In this document: positions 9,544 to 19,113 of the stretch, one piece after another
Numbering within the stretch: position 1 is the stretch's first letter
Layout of the letters: every line of letters begins with the position of its first letter
NCBI RefSeq assembly: GCF_000210895.1
Contig: NC_015964.1
Coordinates: 1,633,501-1,697,500, forward strand
DNA from: Haemophilus parainfluenzae T3T1
Lineage (GTDB): Bacteria; Pseudomonadota; Gammaproteobacteria; Enterobacterales; Pasteurellaceae
Direction of reading: 5' to 3'
Length of the DNA: 64,000 nt
The notes under the pieces: model-generated
Told to the model about the DNA's origin: nothing
Databases searched by the model: none
The model's input: the letters and a program-made list of their open reading frames with translations, nothing else
Position numbers and translations under genes: made by a program

Positions 9544-11142
9544 ATGACAAAGCATTTTTCCTTTGAAACTAATGAATCTCGTCGTCATTTTATGAAACTT
9601 ATGGCTGGCGTAGGGGCAGGTCTTGCATTTAGTGGTACATTAGGCACATTTGCACCAAAAGCCTTTGCTGCAGAAATTAAAGGTAAAACCATTGAAGCGG
9701 GGATTGCTTATCCGCTTTCTACCGGTTTTGACCCAATGACATCAAGTGGTGCATCACCTTATGCAGCAAACTTGCACATTTTTGAAGGTTTGGTGGATTT
9801 GCATCCTGCAACTCGTGAACCTTATCTTGCTTTAGCTGGAAAAGAGCCAGAACAAGTTGATGAAACAACATGGCGTATTACTTTACGTGAAGGCGCAACC
9901 TTCCATGACGGATCTCCAGTCACCACTGAAGACGTTGTATATTCTTTCAATCGTATTATGGATCCAGCCAATAAATCACTATTTGTGATGTTTATTGATT
10001 TCGTTGAAAGTGTGAAAGCGGTAGATGATAAAGTGGTGGAATTCAAACTGAAATATCCATTTGCTTTATTCGCTAACCGCTTAACTTGTGTGAAAATTGT
10101 ACCGAAACATGTGATCGATAAAGTGGGACAATCTGCCTTTGATGCACACCCAGTTGGTTCGGGTCCATTCAAATTTGTTTCAGCAGTGAAAGATGACAAA
10201 ATCGTCTTTGAAGCTTATGAACCTTACAATGGTAAATATCCAGCGCAAGTTGAAAAAATGTCTTGGTTATTACTTTCTGATGCCGCAGCTCGTGTAACTG
10301 CACAAGAGTCTAAACGTACTCAAGCAATGGAAAGTGTGCCTTATTTAGACATTAGTCGCTTGAAAAACAAAAAACAACAAGTGCAATCCGTTCAATCTTT
10401 CGGCTTGCTATTCTTAATGTTTAACTGTGAGAAAGCTCCGTTTAACAATCCAAAAGTACGTCAAGCGTTACACTATGGTTTAAACACTGACAAACTTGTT
10501 GATATTGTATTTGATGGTAATGCAGAAGCTGCAACATCATACTTACAAACCACTCACCCTGATTACATTAAGGCATCAACTCAATATCCTTATGATCCGG
10601 AAAAAGCAGCGGCATTATTAAAAGAAGCCGGTGTAACTGAGCTTAAATTTGAATTGCTCGCAACCGACCACGACTGGGTAAAAGAATCAGCACCGTTAAT
10701 TTTAGAGTCTTGGAACAAGATTCCTGGTGTGAAAGTGACTTTACAACACTTACAATCAGGTGCGTTATACAGCAACAACGTGGATCCAGGTGTATATGAA
10801 GTGGCAATCGCTCCAGGTGACCCATCAGTGTTCGGTAATGACTTAGACTTGCTTTTAAGCTGGTGGTACCGTGGTGATGTATGGCCGAAACGTCGTTTCC
10901 GTTGGAGCAACACCCCTGAATTTGCGAAAGTGACTGAATTACTCAATGCAGCAGTGAGAGCAAAAGATCACGCTGAAGCGAAAAAATCATGGGAAGAAGC
11001 GATTAACATTATTGCGGCAGAAGTACCACTTTATCCGATTGTTCATCGTAAACTTCCTTCTGCATGGGATGATAGCAGCCTTGAAGGCTATCAACCATTG
11101 GCAACAACCGGTTTATCTTTCCTCGGTGTGGGCCGTAAATAA
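9544..11142 (+). CDS. ABC transporter periplasmic solute-binding protein, peptide/nickel/heme family 5, Tat-exported
   Basis: This 532-residue family 5 extracytoplasmic binding protein (DppA/OppA/SapA group) has the family signature [34 protein letters not shown]. The leader carries the twin-arginine pattern SRRHFMK at residues 12-18, followed by a hydrophobic core and the cleavage-like AFAAE, so Tat export is likely rather than Sec. I start at the ATG with upstream AGGAG (9534-9538); an in-frame TTG extension lies in the promoter block. It feeds the permease and ATPases encoded downstream. A strong terminator separates it from them, so it may be made in excess. The substrate (di/oligopeptide, nickel chelate or heme) cannot be read from the sequence. 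Confidence 0.9.
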   Translation: MTKHFSFETNESRRHFMKLMAGVGAGLAFSGTLGTFAPKAFAAEIKGKTIEAGIAYPLSTGFDPMTSSGASPYAANLHIFEGLVDLHPATREPYLALAGKEPEQVDETTWRITLREGATFHDGSPVTTEDVVYSFNRIMDPANKSLFVMFIDFVESVKAVDDKVVEFKLKYPFALFANRLTCVKIVPKHVIDKVGQSAFDAHPVGSGPFKFVSAVKDDKIVFEAYEPYNGKYPAQVEKMSWLLLSDAAARVTAQESKRTQAMESVPYLDISRLKNKKQQVQSVQSFGLLFLMFNCEKAPFNNPKVRQALHYGLNTDKLVDIVFDGNAEAATSYLQTTHPDYIKASTQYPYDPEKAAALLKEAGVTELKFELLATDHDWVKESAPLILESWNKIPGVKVTLQHLQSGALYSNNVDPGVYEVAIAPGDPSVFGNDLDLLLSWWYRGDVWPKRRFRWSNTPEFAKVTELLNAAVRAKDHAEAKKSWEEAINIIAAEVPLYPIVHRKLPSAWDDSSLEGYQPLATTGLSFLGVGRK

Positions 11143-11166
11143 AAGCACTTTTTAATTTAATGTTTT

Positions 11167-11195
11167 GGCTGTTGAGCAATCAACAGCCTTTTTTC
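11167..11195 (+). terminator. Strong terminator after the binding-protein gene
   Basis: A perfect nine-base-pair stem GGCTGTTGA/TCAACAGCC with a four-base loop is followed by a T run. It isolates the binding-protein gene from the permease genes. Confidence 0.9.
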
Positions 11196-11273
11196 TTTTT
11201 ATCTTAAAGTGCGGTCATTTTTCTCTCTGTTTTTCAGTCATTTTTTCTCTTAATTTCATTTCCAAAAAATCTT

Positions 11274-11289
11274 TGTGAAGCCGATCACA
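11274..11289. promoter_or_regulatory. Predicted CRP binding site upstream of the permease operon
   Basis: TGTGAAGCCGATCACA matches TGTGA-N6-TCACA exactly. With the block at 11372-11397 it repeats the arrangement in front of the binding-protein gene, so both units are probably CRP-controlled together. Confidence 0.75.
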
Positions 11290-11434
11290 GATTTGAATTT
11301 TGCTCTATGCACTTGGATTGACAGGGCTTAGACTGAACACTATGATTACTGTGATTCATTTTGTTTTTGAATTTGATTGTTTTACTTCATTTTTGAAGCT
11401 AACGAATTTCTCAAGCTAGAATAGGAGAAGTCAG

Positions 11435-12388
11435 ATGGAAATGATACTTCGATTATTGTTACGCCGATTGATGGCTTTGCCGGTCATGATACTTGGTGTA
11501 ACAGCACTCGTCTTTGTAGTGCTTCAATTCACGCCGGGTGATCCCGCTACAGTGGCATTGGGCGAAAGTGCTAGTGAAGCGGCAAAACAACTTTACCGCG
11601 AATCACATGGCTTAAATGATCCACTCTTTGTTCAATATTTTCGTTTCTTAGGTAATTTACTTGTATTGGATTTTGGTGTGACCATGCCACCAGAATTACC
11701 CATCAGTAGCATGCTAGCGAAATCTTTCCCAATCACGTTACAGCTTACTCTAATTGGTGTGGTGTTTGCGGCAGTAGTGTCTTTCTCATTAGGTGTACTT
11801 GCTGCGCTTTATCGTGATAGCTGGGTAGACCAAGTGATTCGTTTAATCTCTGTAGCAGCGGTTGCGACACCATCATTCTGGTTAGGTATCTTACTTATTC
11901 AATGGTTCTCTTTGGAATTAGATTGGTTGCCTTCTGGTGGTTTTGTGCCATTCAGCGAAAGCCCGATGGGGTATATCAATTCCATGATTTTGCCATCTCT
12001 TGCGCTTGCCGTGCCAGTATGTGCGTCATTAATTCGTGTGGTGCGTACAACCATGGTAGAAGAAATGGATAAAGATTATGTGAGAACCGCGATTGGTAAC
12101 GGTGTGCCTTATGCAACCGTTATTCGTCACAACGTATTACGCAATGCCTTAATTACACCTGTGACTGTATTAGGCTTACGTGTAGGTTACTTACTTGGTG
12201 GTGCGGTAGTTATCGAACAAATCTTTGACTTACCAGGCATGGGGAAATTGATTTTTAACGGCATCGTCAACCATGACTTACACTTAGTACAAGGTGTGGT
12301 TCTGACAATCGCTTTTACCTTCGTTTTAGTGAATATTATCGTTGATATTCTCTATGTGTTGATTAACCCTAAAATTCGGAGTCTATAA
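11435..12388 (+). CDS. ABC transporter permease, DppB/OppB type
   Basis: This 317-residue inner-membrane permease of the peptide/nickel importer family has about six membrane segments. The start LLRRLMALPVMILGVTALVFVVLQFTPGDPA is typical of DppB-type proteins. The cytoplasmic coupling loop is TMVEEMDKDYVRTAIGNGVPYATVIRHNVLRNALITP, the EAA region that contacts the ATPase. The ATG has AGGAGAAG upstream. The stop overlaps the next start by one base (TAATG), so it forms one translational unit with the fused permease-ATPase gene. Confidence 0.93.
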   Translation: MEMILRLLLRRLMALPVMILGVTALVFVVLQFTPGDPATVALGESASEAAKQLYRESHGLNDPLFVQYFRFLGNLLVLDFGVTMPPELPISSMLAKSFPITLQLTLIGVVFAAVVSFSLGVLAALYRDSWVDQVIRLISVAAVATPSFWLGILLIQWFSLELDWLPSGGFVPFSESPMGYINSMILPSLALAVPVCASLIRVVRTTMVEEMDKDYVRTAIGNGVPYATVIRHNVLRNALITPVTVLGLRVGYLLGGAVVIEQIFDLPGMGKLIFNGIVNHDLHLVQGVVLTIAFTFVLVNIIVDILYVLINPKIRSL

Positions 12389-14364
12389 TGTTTCGTCAAG
12401 GTTTAGCAGATCGATTAGCTGCAAGCGGTGCGAGATTCCGAGCACTTTCCACCGCATCAAAAATTTCATTATTATTCTTAGTTTTCGTTGCCTTAGTGGC
12501 GGTGTTTGCTCCTTGGGTCGCAACACATGATCCATTAGAAGTGATCGCACGTATGCGTGCTCCAAGTGCGGAATATTGGTTTGGGACTGATCGACTTGGT
12601 CGTGATATTTTCTCTCGTATTGTTTACGGTGCCCAAACGTCATTATTTATCGGTTTAGGCGCAGTAGCTTGTGCCATTCTTTTCGGTAGTGTTTTAGGGG
12701 CTACTGCAGCGACATCCGATAAATGGGGCAATGAAATTATTATGCGCTTAATGGATATTTTAATGGCTTTCCCGGGTATCGCATTAGCCGCAGTGTTATT
12801 AGCGACCTTTGGGAACTCAGTGCCGGTTATTATTATCACTATTGCCGTGGTTTATACTCCGCAACTTGCGCGTGTGGTTCGTGCGAATGTGGTATCACAA
12901 TGGGATGAAGACTATGTGCGCGCTGAACGCGTGATTGGTGGTAGCCGTACTTATATTCTTCTCAAACACGTTGTACGCAATACTGCTGCACCTGTTTTAG
13001 TCTTCGCAACCGTAATGGTAGCAGATGCTATTGTATTCGAAGCCTCGCTTTCTTTCTTAGGCGCAGGTGTACAACCACCACATCCTTCATGGGGTAACAT
13101 TCTTTCTGAAGGCCGTAACATCGTATTAAACGGTGCATGGTGGGCAACAACCTTTGCGGGTGTCATGATTCTTTTAACTGTATTAGCCTTAAATATCTTG
13201 GCGGAAGGTCTTACCGATGCCTTGGTTAACCCGCGCTTGAAAGGCGGTAAAAAACCAGAAGGCAAATCAGATGAGCGTCTTTCTACCGATGTACAAGAAG
13301 CACTTGCTGAAGGTCTTGCGTTAAAACGTTACTTACTCAAATTACATGAAAAAGAAATCACACGTACGAATCGTATGCAATTAAATCCAAATGCAAAACC
13401 GATTTTACAAGTGAAAAACTTATCAATCCGTTTCCCGAATCGTTATGGTGAAATTCCATTGGTTGATAACATCAGCTTCACCGTAAATGAAGGGGAAACC
13501 ATGGGGTTAGTGGGTGAGTCTGGTTGTGGTAAATCCATTACAGCATTCTCTATCATGGGCTTGTTACCAAAAACAGCCAAAATCACTGGGGAAGTGCTTT
13601 TCACCGACCGTAGCGGTAAACAACACAGCTTACTCAATTCTCACAATTTAAGTGAATTGCGTGGTTCTGAAATTGCGATGATTTACCAAGACTCTTTAAG
13701 TGCGTTAAACCCATCAATGCGTATCAAAGATCAAATGGCACAGCTCATTAAACGTGGCAGCCACCATACCGCAGAAAAATTGTTGGAATGGGTACACCTT
13801 GATCCTGAAAAAGTATTGAACCGTTATCCGCATGAACTTTCTGGTGGTCAACGTCAACGTGTGGTAATTGCGATGGCATTAACTCGTGAGCCGAAATTAT
13901 TAATCGCCGATGAACCAACAACTGCATTAGACGTAACTGTTCAAGCTGAAGTCGTGAAATTATTAAATGAATTACGTGAAAAACTGGGTTTCGCGATGGT
14001 GTTTGTTAGCCACGATTTAGCATTGGTAGCTCAATTAGCTCACCACATTACGGTAATGTATGCGGGACAAGTGGTTGAAATGGCACCAACATCCTTATTG
14101 CTTGCTAATCCAACTCATGAATATACACGTGGCTTATTGGGTTCCGTACTTTCAACTGAAGTGCGTGCGAAACGTTTATATCAAATTCCGGGCAGCGTAC
14201 CATCACCTTACGATTTTGCTGTGGGTGACCGTTTCGCAAGTCGTTCATTACGACCAGATGCAGATCCGGATCAAAAATTGATATTAACCGCCGTGGAAGG
14301 CGAGCCGTCTCACTTGTGGGCTTCTCATCTAGCTAAGCCTGTAACGGAAGCGAAAGGAGCATAA
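12388..14364 (+). CDS. Fused ABC permease (DppC type) and ATPase (DppD type)
   Basis: One 658-residue frame joins two proteins that are normally separate. Residues 1 to about 290 are a DppC/OppC-type permease with the coupling sequence WDEDYVRAERVIGGSRTYILLKHVVRNTAAPVL. Residues about 335-658 are an oligopeptide-type ATPase with Walker A GESGCGKS, ABC signature LSGGQRQRV, Walker B LLIADEPTTALD and the C-terminal peptide-transporter extension RAKRLYQIPGSVPSPYDF. The roughly 45-residue linker is charged and has no start-like signal. A fusion fixes the stoichiometry of the membrane and motor parts. The frame is uninterrupted and both halves keep their motifs, so a frameshift artefact is unlikely. 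Confidence 0.92.
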   Translation: MFRQGLADRLAASGARFRALSTASKISLLFLVFVALVAVFAPWVATHDPLEVIARMRAPSAEYWFGTDRLGRDIFSRIVYGAQTSLFIGLGAVACAILFGSVLGATAATSDKWGNEIIMRLMDILMAFPGIALAAVLLATFGNSVPVIIITIAVVYTPQLARVVRANVVSQWDEDYVRAERVIGGSRTYILLKHVVRNTAAPVLVFATVMVADAIVFEASLSFLGAGVQPPHPSWGNILSEGRNIVLNGAWWATTFAGVMILLTVLALNILAEGLTDALVNPRLKGGKKPEGKSDERLSTDVQEALAEGLALKRYLLKLHEKEITRTNRMQLNPNAKPILQVKNLSIRFPNRYGEIPLVDNISFTVNEGETMGLVGESGCGKSITAFSIMGLLPKTAKITGEVLFTDRSGKQHSLLNSHNLSELRGSEIAMIYQDSLSALNPSMRIKDQMAQLIKRGSHHTAEKLLEWVHLDPEKVLNRYPHELSGGQRQRVVIAMALTREPKLLIADEPTTALDVTVQAEVVKLLNELREKLGFAMVFVSHDLALVAQLAHHITVMYAGQVVEMAPTSLLLANPTHEYTRGLLGSVLSTEVRAKRLYQIPGSVPSPYDFAVGDRFASRSLRPDADPDQKLILTAVEGEPSHLWASHLAKPVTEAKGA

Positions 14365-14365
14365 T

Positions 14366-15178
14366 ATGAGCAGTAGTATTAAAGTCATTAAAGAACAAAA
14401 CATCATCGATTTAGAAAATATCGTGGTGCAATTTCCTTCTCGCGACGGTTCATTGTTTGGTCGTAAAAAATTCACTGCGGTGAACAATGTGAGTCTTGGC
14501 ATAAAAGCAGGGGAAACCATTGGTTTAGTTGGGGAGTCTGGCTGCGGAAAATCTACCTTAGCCAACGTGATTATTGGACTTCTTAAACCGACATCAGGTT
14601 TAGTGAAATTCAACGGTTTACAAATGCAATATGGCAGCTCAGAAGCGAGAAAACAATTCGGCCGCCAAGTATCGGTCATTTTCCAAGACCCAGCAACCGC
14701 ACTGAATCCTCGTATGAAAGTGTTGGATATTTTGCGTGACCCAATGGATATTCACAATGTGTTACAACCCCATGAACGGGAAAAACGTGTGTATGACTTG
14801 CTTTCTCGCGTCGGTTTACCGCGTTCTGCAGCACAAGTTGAACCAACTCGTTTATCGGGTGGGCAAAAACAACGTGTGGCGATTGCACGTGCTTTAGCAC
14901 TGAATCCAAAACTGATTGTTGCGGATGAGCCGACTTCTGCATTAGACGTATCCGTTCGTGCTCAGGTATTAAACTTATTGGCTGATTTGAAAAAAGAACT
15001 CAATCTTGCCATGGTGTTTATCTCTCATGATATCCAAACAGTACGCCAAGTATCTGACCGCATTGTCGTAATGTACGGCGGCCAAATTTTGGAAACGGGT
15101 AGCACTGAAGATATTTTCAACCACCCAACAGTGGATTACACCCGAAAATTACTCGGTGTTGCACCATCGTTGTTATAA
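14366..15178 (+). CDS. ABC transporter ATPase, DppF/OppF type
   Basis: This is the second nucleotide-binding subunit of the importer, 270 residues. It has Walker A GESGCGKST, the Q-loop region VSVIFQDPATALNPRM, signature LSGGQKQRVAIARAL, Walker B LIVADEPTSALD and the switch His in VFISHD. It starts one base after the fused gene, so three cistrons (permease, permease-ATPase, ATPase) form one operon. The peptide-type C-terminal extension is short. An uptake-signal hairpin terminates the operon. Confidence 0.93.
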   Translation: MSSSIKVIKEQNIIDLENIVVQFPSRDGSLFGRKKFTAVNNVSLGIKAGETIGLVGESGCGKSTLANVIIGLLKPTSGLVKFNGLQMQYGSSEARKQFGRQVSVIFQDPATALNPRMKVLDILRDPMDIHNVLQPHEREKRVYDLLSRVGLPRSAAQVEPTRLSGGQKQRVAIARALALNPKLIVADEPTSALDVSVRAQVLNLLADLKKELNLAMVFISHDIQTVRQVSDRIVVMYGGQILETGSTEDIFNHPTVDYTRKLLGVAPSLL

Positions 15179-15205
15179 CACGAGCGAATAAAATACTTTA
15201 ATTTA

Positions 15206-15237
15206 TAACCGCACTTTTAAAGTGCGGTTATTTTTTT
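15206..15237 (+). terminator. Terminator formed by inverted uptake signals after the ABC operon
   Basis: AACCGCACTTT and AAAGTGCGGTT form a near-continuous stem followed by seven T. It doubles as two DNA uptake signals. Confidence 0.9.
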
Positions 15238-15354
15238 GCTATTTTTTGTTTTAAGGTGCTGATAAATTTTAGAAACATATTCCGAAAGCCTTTTAGAGTT
15301 TAGGTTTTTTCTCAAATAGCGTAGAATGGGCATATAAAAATAAGGAGATTTAAT

Positions 15355-16230
15355 ATGCAACAAAAAATTCAACAAGCATTAGCCGATTCGCCACTTTCAA
15401 ATGCAATTCTTTCTGCATTAGAAGAACAAGAATGGAAAGGTTTTTTACCGGCTGAGAAAGTGCGGTCAATTTGTGATGAATTTAAGCTTACGCCTGTTCA
15501 ATTAGGTTTGGCGCTTTTACCTGTGGCAGCTTGTTATAGTCATACACCCATTTCAGAATTTCATGTTGGCGCGATTGCGATTGGTGAAAGTGGTGATTTT
15601 TACTTTGGTGCGAATCAAGAATTTAAGGGTAGTAGTATGGCTCAAACCATCCATGCTGAACAAAGTGCGATTAGCCATGCATGGTTACGTAATGAGCCTC
15701 GCATCACGGATATCGTGGTGAATTACACGCCTTGCGGTCACTGCCGTCAATTTATGAATGAGCTTTATCAAGCGGATGATTTGAAAATTCATTTGCCACA
15801 CAGCCAAAATAATCCACTTCCTCAATATTTACCCGATAGCTTTGGCCCGAAAGATTTAGGTGTTGATTTGCTTCTATTAAACAAAGAAGAACAAGGTTTC
15901 ACATTGACGACGGAAGATGAAGTGGCAAATAAAGCGATTTTAGGCGCAAACCGAGCTCATTCACCTTATTCTAAAAGCCCTCATGGTGTAGGCATTTTAT
16001 TTAAAAATGGGGAAATGATTTGTGGTAGATATGCAGAAAATGCGGCATTCAACCCAAGCCTACCTGCTATGCAAACAGCGATTAATTTTGCTTATTTAAA
16101 TCAACTGGATGTATCGAAAATTGAGCGCGTAGTATTTGCAGAGAAACCATTGCGTTTAAGTCATCGTAAGATGGCAGAGCAGTTATTAAAGAGCCTCTGC
16201 AAGGTGAAAATGGAATATATTAGCCTGTAA
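15355..16230 (+). CDS. cdd: Cytidine deaminase (long, two-domain form)
   Basis: This zinc enzyme converts cytidine and deoxycytidine to uridine and deoxyuridine in pyrimidine salvage. At 291 residues it is the dimeric E. coli-type form (294 residues) with a catalytic domain and a degenerate second domain. The catalytic HAEQSAI (zinc His and proton-shuttle Glu) near residue 101 and the zinc-binding PCGHCRQF near residue 126 are present. The second half begins around [24 protein letters not shown] and lacks the zinc motif, as in the family. The ATG has AAGGAG upstream. The gene is monocistronic. Confidence 0.95.
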   Translation: MQQKIQQALADSPLSNAILSALEEQEWKGFLPAEKVRSICDEFKLTPVQLGLALLPVAACYSHTPISEFHVGAIAIGESGDFYFGANQEFKGSSMAQTIHAEQSAISHAWLRNEPRITDIVVNYTPCGHCRQFMNELYQADDLKIHLPHSQNNPLPQYLPDSFGPKDLGVDLLLLNKEEQGFTLTTEDEVANKAILGANRAHSPYSKSPHGVGILFKNGEMICGRYAENAAFNPSLPAMQTAINFAYLNQLDVSKIERVVFAEKPLRLSHRKMAEQLLKSLCKVKMEYISL

Positions 16231-16269
16231 GTGCGGTCAAAAATGAATTAGTTTTTTTAACTAAAAGAA

Positions 16270-16310
16270 AAGGTGAACAGAGATAATCTCTCATGTTCGC
16301 CTTTCTTTTT
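16270..16310. terminator. Bidirectional terminator between cdd and metE
   Basis: AGGTGAACA and TGTTCGCCT pair, with an inner GAGA/TCTC extension, flanked by an A-rich left side and a T-rich right side. It can serve both convergent genes. Confidence 0.75.
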
Positions 16311-16317
16311 ACTGATT

Positions 16318-18591
16318 TTATGCTAATTCAGCACGTAATTTTTTCGTAACATCAACCATCACTTTTAATGCCGCAATTGTTTCTGGCCAACCGCGCGTTT
16401 TCAAACCACAGTCTGGGTTTACCCATAAACGTTCTTTCGGCACCACTTGTAATGCTTTACGAAGAAGATGTTCAATTTCTTCTGCTGCAGGCACTCGTGG
16501 ACTGTGAATATCATATACACCTGGGCCAATATCATTCGGGTATTTGAAATCACCAAATGCGGTGAGTAATTCCATATCAGAACGCGAGGTTTCGATAGTA
16601 ATGACATCGGCATCTAAGGCTGCGATAGCAGGTAGAATGTCGTTAAATTCGGAATAACACATGTGCGTATGAATTTGTGTATCATCTTGGCAACCCATTG
16701 AGCTTAAACGGAAGGCTTCGCCCGCCCATTTCAAATAAGCATCCCAATCTGCACGTTTTAATGGTAAACCTTCACGAATAGCCGGTTCATCAATTTGAAT
16801 CACTTTGATGCCTGCTTTTTCTAAATCTAATACTTCGTCAGAAAGCGCAACCGCAATTTGTTTACAGACGGTTTCACGAGAAATATCGTTACGCACGAAA
16901 GACCATTGTAAGATCGTGACTGGACCAGTCAGCATGCCTTTCATGACTTTCTTGGTAAGGCTTTGGGCATATTGCGACCAACGTACCGTCATTGGTTCTG
17001 GACGACTAACATCACCGTAAATCACTGGCGGTTTCACACAACGTGAACCATAACTTTGTACCCAACCGAATTTGGTGAAAGCAAAACCATCGAGTAATTC
17101 GCCGAAATATTCCACCATGTCGTTACGTTCTGCTTCGCCATGTACCAATACATCTAAGTCTAATTTTTCTTGTTCACGTACAACGAATTCAATTTCTTTT
17201 TTCATTGCAGCTTCGTAATCCGCTAAGCTAAGTTCGCCTTTTTTGAAGGCTGCACGAGCGTGACGAATTGCTGTCGTTTGTGGGAAAGAACCAATATTCG
17301 TCGTTGGCAGAAGTGGTAAATTTAACCACGCATTTTGTAATTTAATACGTTCTGCAAATGGCAATTTACGTTGGTCAGCATTTTTCGGTAGATTTGCTAA
17401 ACGTTCTGCCACACAAGTGCGGTGAATTTCATGCGAGTTTTTACGTGCATCCGCAGCAGCTTGAGAAGCCGCTAATTCAGCTTGAACCACTTCACGACCT
17501 TGGTCTAGTGCTGTCTTAAGAACGCGTAATTCTTGGATTTTTTGTAATGTGAAAGCCAACCATTGATAAAGCTCAGGCTTATTGGCTTGTAGCTGTGTTT
17601 CGACTTCTAAATCATAAGGTGTATGAAGGAGAGAGCAGCTTGGCGCAATCCATAAACGATCGCCTAATTTCGCTTTTAATGGTTCAACCACATCTAACAC
17701 TTGATTTAAGTTTGCACGCCAGATATTACGACCATCAATGATGCCGACAGATAAGATTTTGTCATAATCCGCAAAGGCAGAAAGTTGTTCAGGTGCACGT
17801 ACTAAATCAATATGTAAACCGGCTACTGGTAAGGCTTTTAACAAATCAGCATGTTCTGCGACAGAACCAAAATAAGTCGCAAGCAATAATTTCGTTTTCA
17901 CTTGTTCAGCAAAAGTGGCGTAAACCGCTTTATAAGCGGCAATCCATTCTGACGGTAAATCTAAGGTGAGAGCGGGTTCATCAATTTGAATAAACTCCAC
18001 GCCTTCCGCAGCTAACGCATTTAAGATTTCAACATAAACAGGCACGAGTTTTGCTAATAAATCAAAGCGATTAAATGCAACGCCTTTTTCTTTCCCTAAC
18101 CAAAGGAAGGTGAGTGGCCCAACAATTGTTGGTTTAACTTGGTACCCAAGCGCTTTAGCTTCGCGGATTTGTGTCACATAATGTGCTGGGTTTGCTTTGA
18201 ATTGTGTCTCTTTATGGAATTCTGGTACAAGATAATGGTAGTTGGTATCGAACCATTTTGTCATTTCAATGGCAAATTGTGTTTTGTTACCACGCGCCAA
18301 TTGGAAATATTGATCGAGCGTTAAGTTTTGGCTATCAAAACCAAAGCGTGCAGGAATCGCACCTGTTGCCACTTGTAAATCTAAAATGTGATCGTAAAGT
18401 GTGAAATCAGCCACCGCAACAAAATCAGCATTTGCCTTGGCTTGGTGTTGCCAGTTAAGTTCACGTAATCTTTTTGCAATATCTAATAAATCCGCTTCTG
18501 CAATTTCGCCACGCCAGTAACGCTCTTGAGCAAATTTAAGTTCACGCTTTGCGCCTACGCGCGGAAATCCTGCTAAATGAAATGTTGTCAT
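16318..18591 (-). CDS. metE: Cobalamin-independent methionine synthase
   Basis: MetE transfers a methyl group from 5-methyltetrahydropteroyltriglutamate to homocysteine, the last step of methionine synthesis, without vitamin B12. The 757 residues match the family (E. coli 753). Both barrels are present: the N-terminal [28 protein letters not shown], and the C-terminal catalytic domain with [25 protein letters not shown], the zinc ligands in [11 protein letters not shown], and the last zinc Cys in [11 protein letters not shown]. It is a single gene with two MetJ boxes just upstream of the start, giving repression by S-adenosylmethionine. Confidence 0.97.
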   Translation of the reverse strand: MTTFHLAGFPRVGAKRELKFAQERYWRGEIAEADLLDIAKRLRELNWQHQAKANADFVAVADFTLYDHILDLQVATGAIPARFGFDSQNLTLDQYFQLARGNKTQFAIEMTKWFDTNYHYLVPEFHKETQFKANPAHYVTQIREAKALGYQVKPTIVGPLTFLWLGKEKGVAFNRFDLLAKLVPVYVEILNALAAEGVEFIQIDEPALTLDLPSEWIAAYKAVYATFAEQVKTKLLLATYFGSVAEHADLLKALPVAGLHIDLVRAPEQLSAFADYDKILSVGIIDGRNIWRANLNQVLDVVEPLKAKLGDRLWIAPSCSLLHTPYDLEVETQLQANKPELYQWLAFTLQKIQELRVLKTALDQGREVVQAELAASQAAADARKNSHEIHRTCVAERLANLPKNADQRKLPFAERIKLQNAWLNLPLLPTTNIGSFPQTTAIRHARAAFKKGELSLADYEAAMKKEIEFVVREQEKLDLDVLVHGEAERNDMVEYFGELLDGFAFTKFGWVQSYGSRCVKPPVIYGDVSRPEPMTVRWSQYAQSLTKKVMKGMLTGPVTILQWSFVRNDISRETVCKQIAVALSDEVLDLEKAGIKVIQIDEPAIREGLPLKRADWDAYLKWAGEAFRLSSMGCQDDTQIHTHMCYSEFNDILPAIAALDADVITIETSRSDMELLTAFGDFKYPNDIGPGVYDIHSPRVPAAEEIEHLLRKALQVVPKERLWVNPDCGLKTRGWPETIAALKVMVDVTKKLRAELA

Positions 18592-18620
18592 AATTAATCC
18601 TTCTATTGTTTGTTTTGTTT

Positions 18621-18636
18621 AGACGTCTAAACGTCT
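18621..18636. promoter_or_regulatory. MetJ operator (two adjacent met boxes) upstream of metE
   Basis: AGACGTCT is the exact MetJ consensus octamer, and AAACGTCT follows immediately with one difference. A further GTTCGAAC (18637-18644) could be a weak third box. The site lies 30-45 bases before the metE ATG. Confidence 0.85.
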
Positions 18637-18800
18637 GTTCGAACATAGAATGCAATAGAATTTAAAATTAAACAACTTCATAATTTTCAAGTTTTGGATG
18701 AATTTAATTAATAATTATTTGAAATTATATAACCAGTTTTCGCTATTTACATTTTTATATAGCAATATAAGATACAATCACTACGTTTGAATTTGTGTAG

Positions 18801-18884
18801 CAATTTTTTAAAGATAAGCTAATGAAAAAATATTATAACGAGCGAGGTCGTTCCTACTTTGCAAATTTAAAATATAGTTTCTAA
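18801..18884 (+). pseudogene. Relic of a TonB-dependent receptor, last ~27 residues
   Basis: In frame and ending at a TAA, the translation QFFKDKLMKKYYNERGRS then YFANLKYSF is recognisably the final beta strand of a TonB-dependent receptor: an NLFDKKYY-like turn, a GR-x-Y pair and a terminal aromatic Phe. The intact receptor encoded at 20197-22464 ends GRAYYTTLKYSF. A stop codon (18798-18800) lies immediately upstream and no plug or barrel sequence remains. It sits on the same strand as, and about 230 bases before, the orphan binding-protein gene, suggesting a former receptor and binding-protein pair. Confidence 0.65.
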
Positions 18885-18910
18885 TTTTTTCATCCTCTAT
18901 CGTCGTAATC

Positions 18911-18940
18911 AAAGTGCGGTCAATTTGGCCGCCTTTTTTA
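18911..18940 (+). terminator. Hairpin with uptake signal after the receptor relic
   Basis: AAGTGCGGTC, a short AT spacer, then GGCCGCCTTTTTT. The imperfect GCGG/CCGC stem and T run fit a terminator that would have ended the lost receptor gene. Confidence 0.5.
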
Positions 18941-19113
18941 TTCAATATAACGATCATTATATATTTTAGTTTATAATTCACCTCTCTGTAGATTTCAATA
19001 TTGGAAGGCTATTTTGAGGTGAAAATGGAACTTCACTAGAGACTATAAAAGCCACTAATTCGTTTCTAAGAATTTTTACATTAACTTTTCTAACTATTAG
19101 GGAGATAAAAAAT

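Larger units (their letters stand above)
18592..19113. other. Intergenic region between metE and the orphan binding-protein gene
   Basis: These 522 bases contain the MetJ operator, an AT-rich stretch, the C-terminal relic of a TonB-dependent receptor (18801-18884), an uptake-signal hairpin with a T run (18911-18940), and an AT-rich segment around 18941-18985. The last contains AATATAACGAT and CATTATATA, which resemble weak ModE half-sites. No intact gene is seen. Confidence 0.6.
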
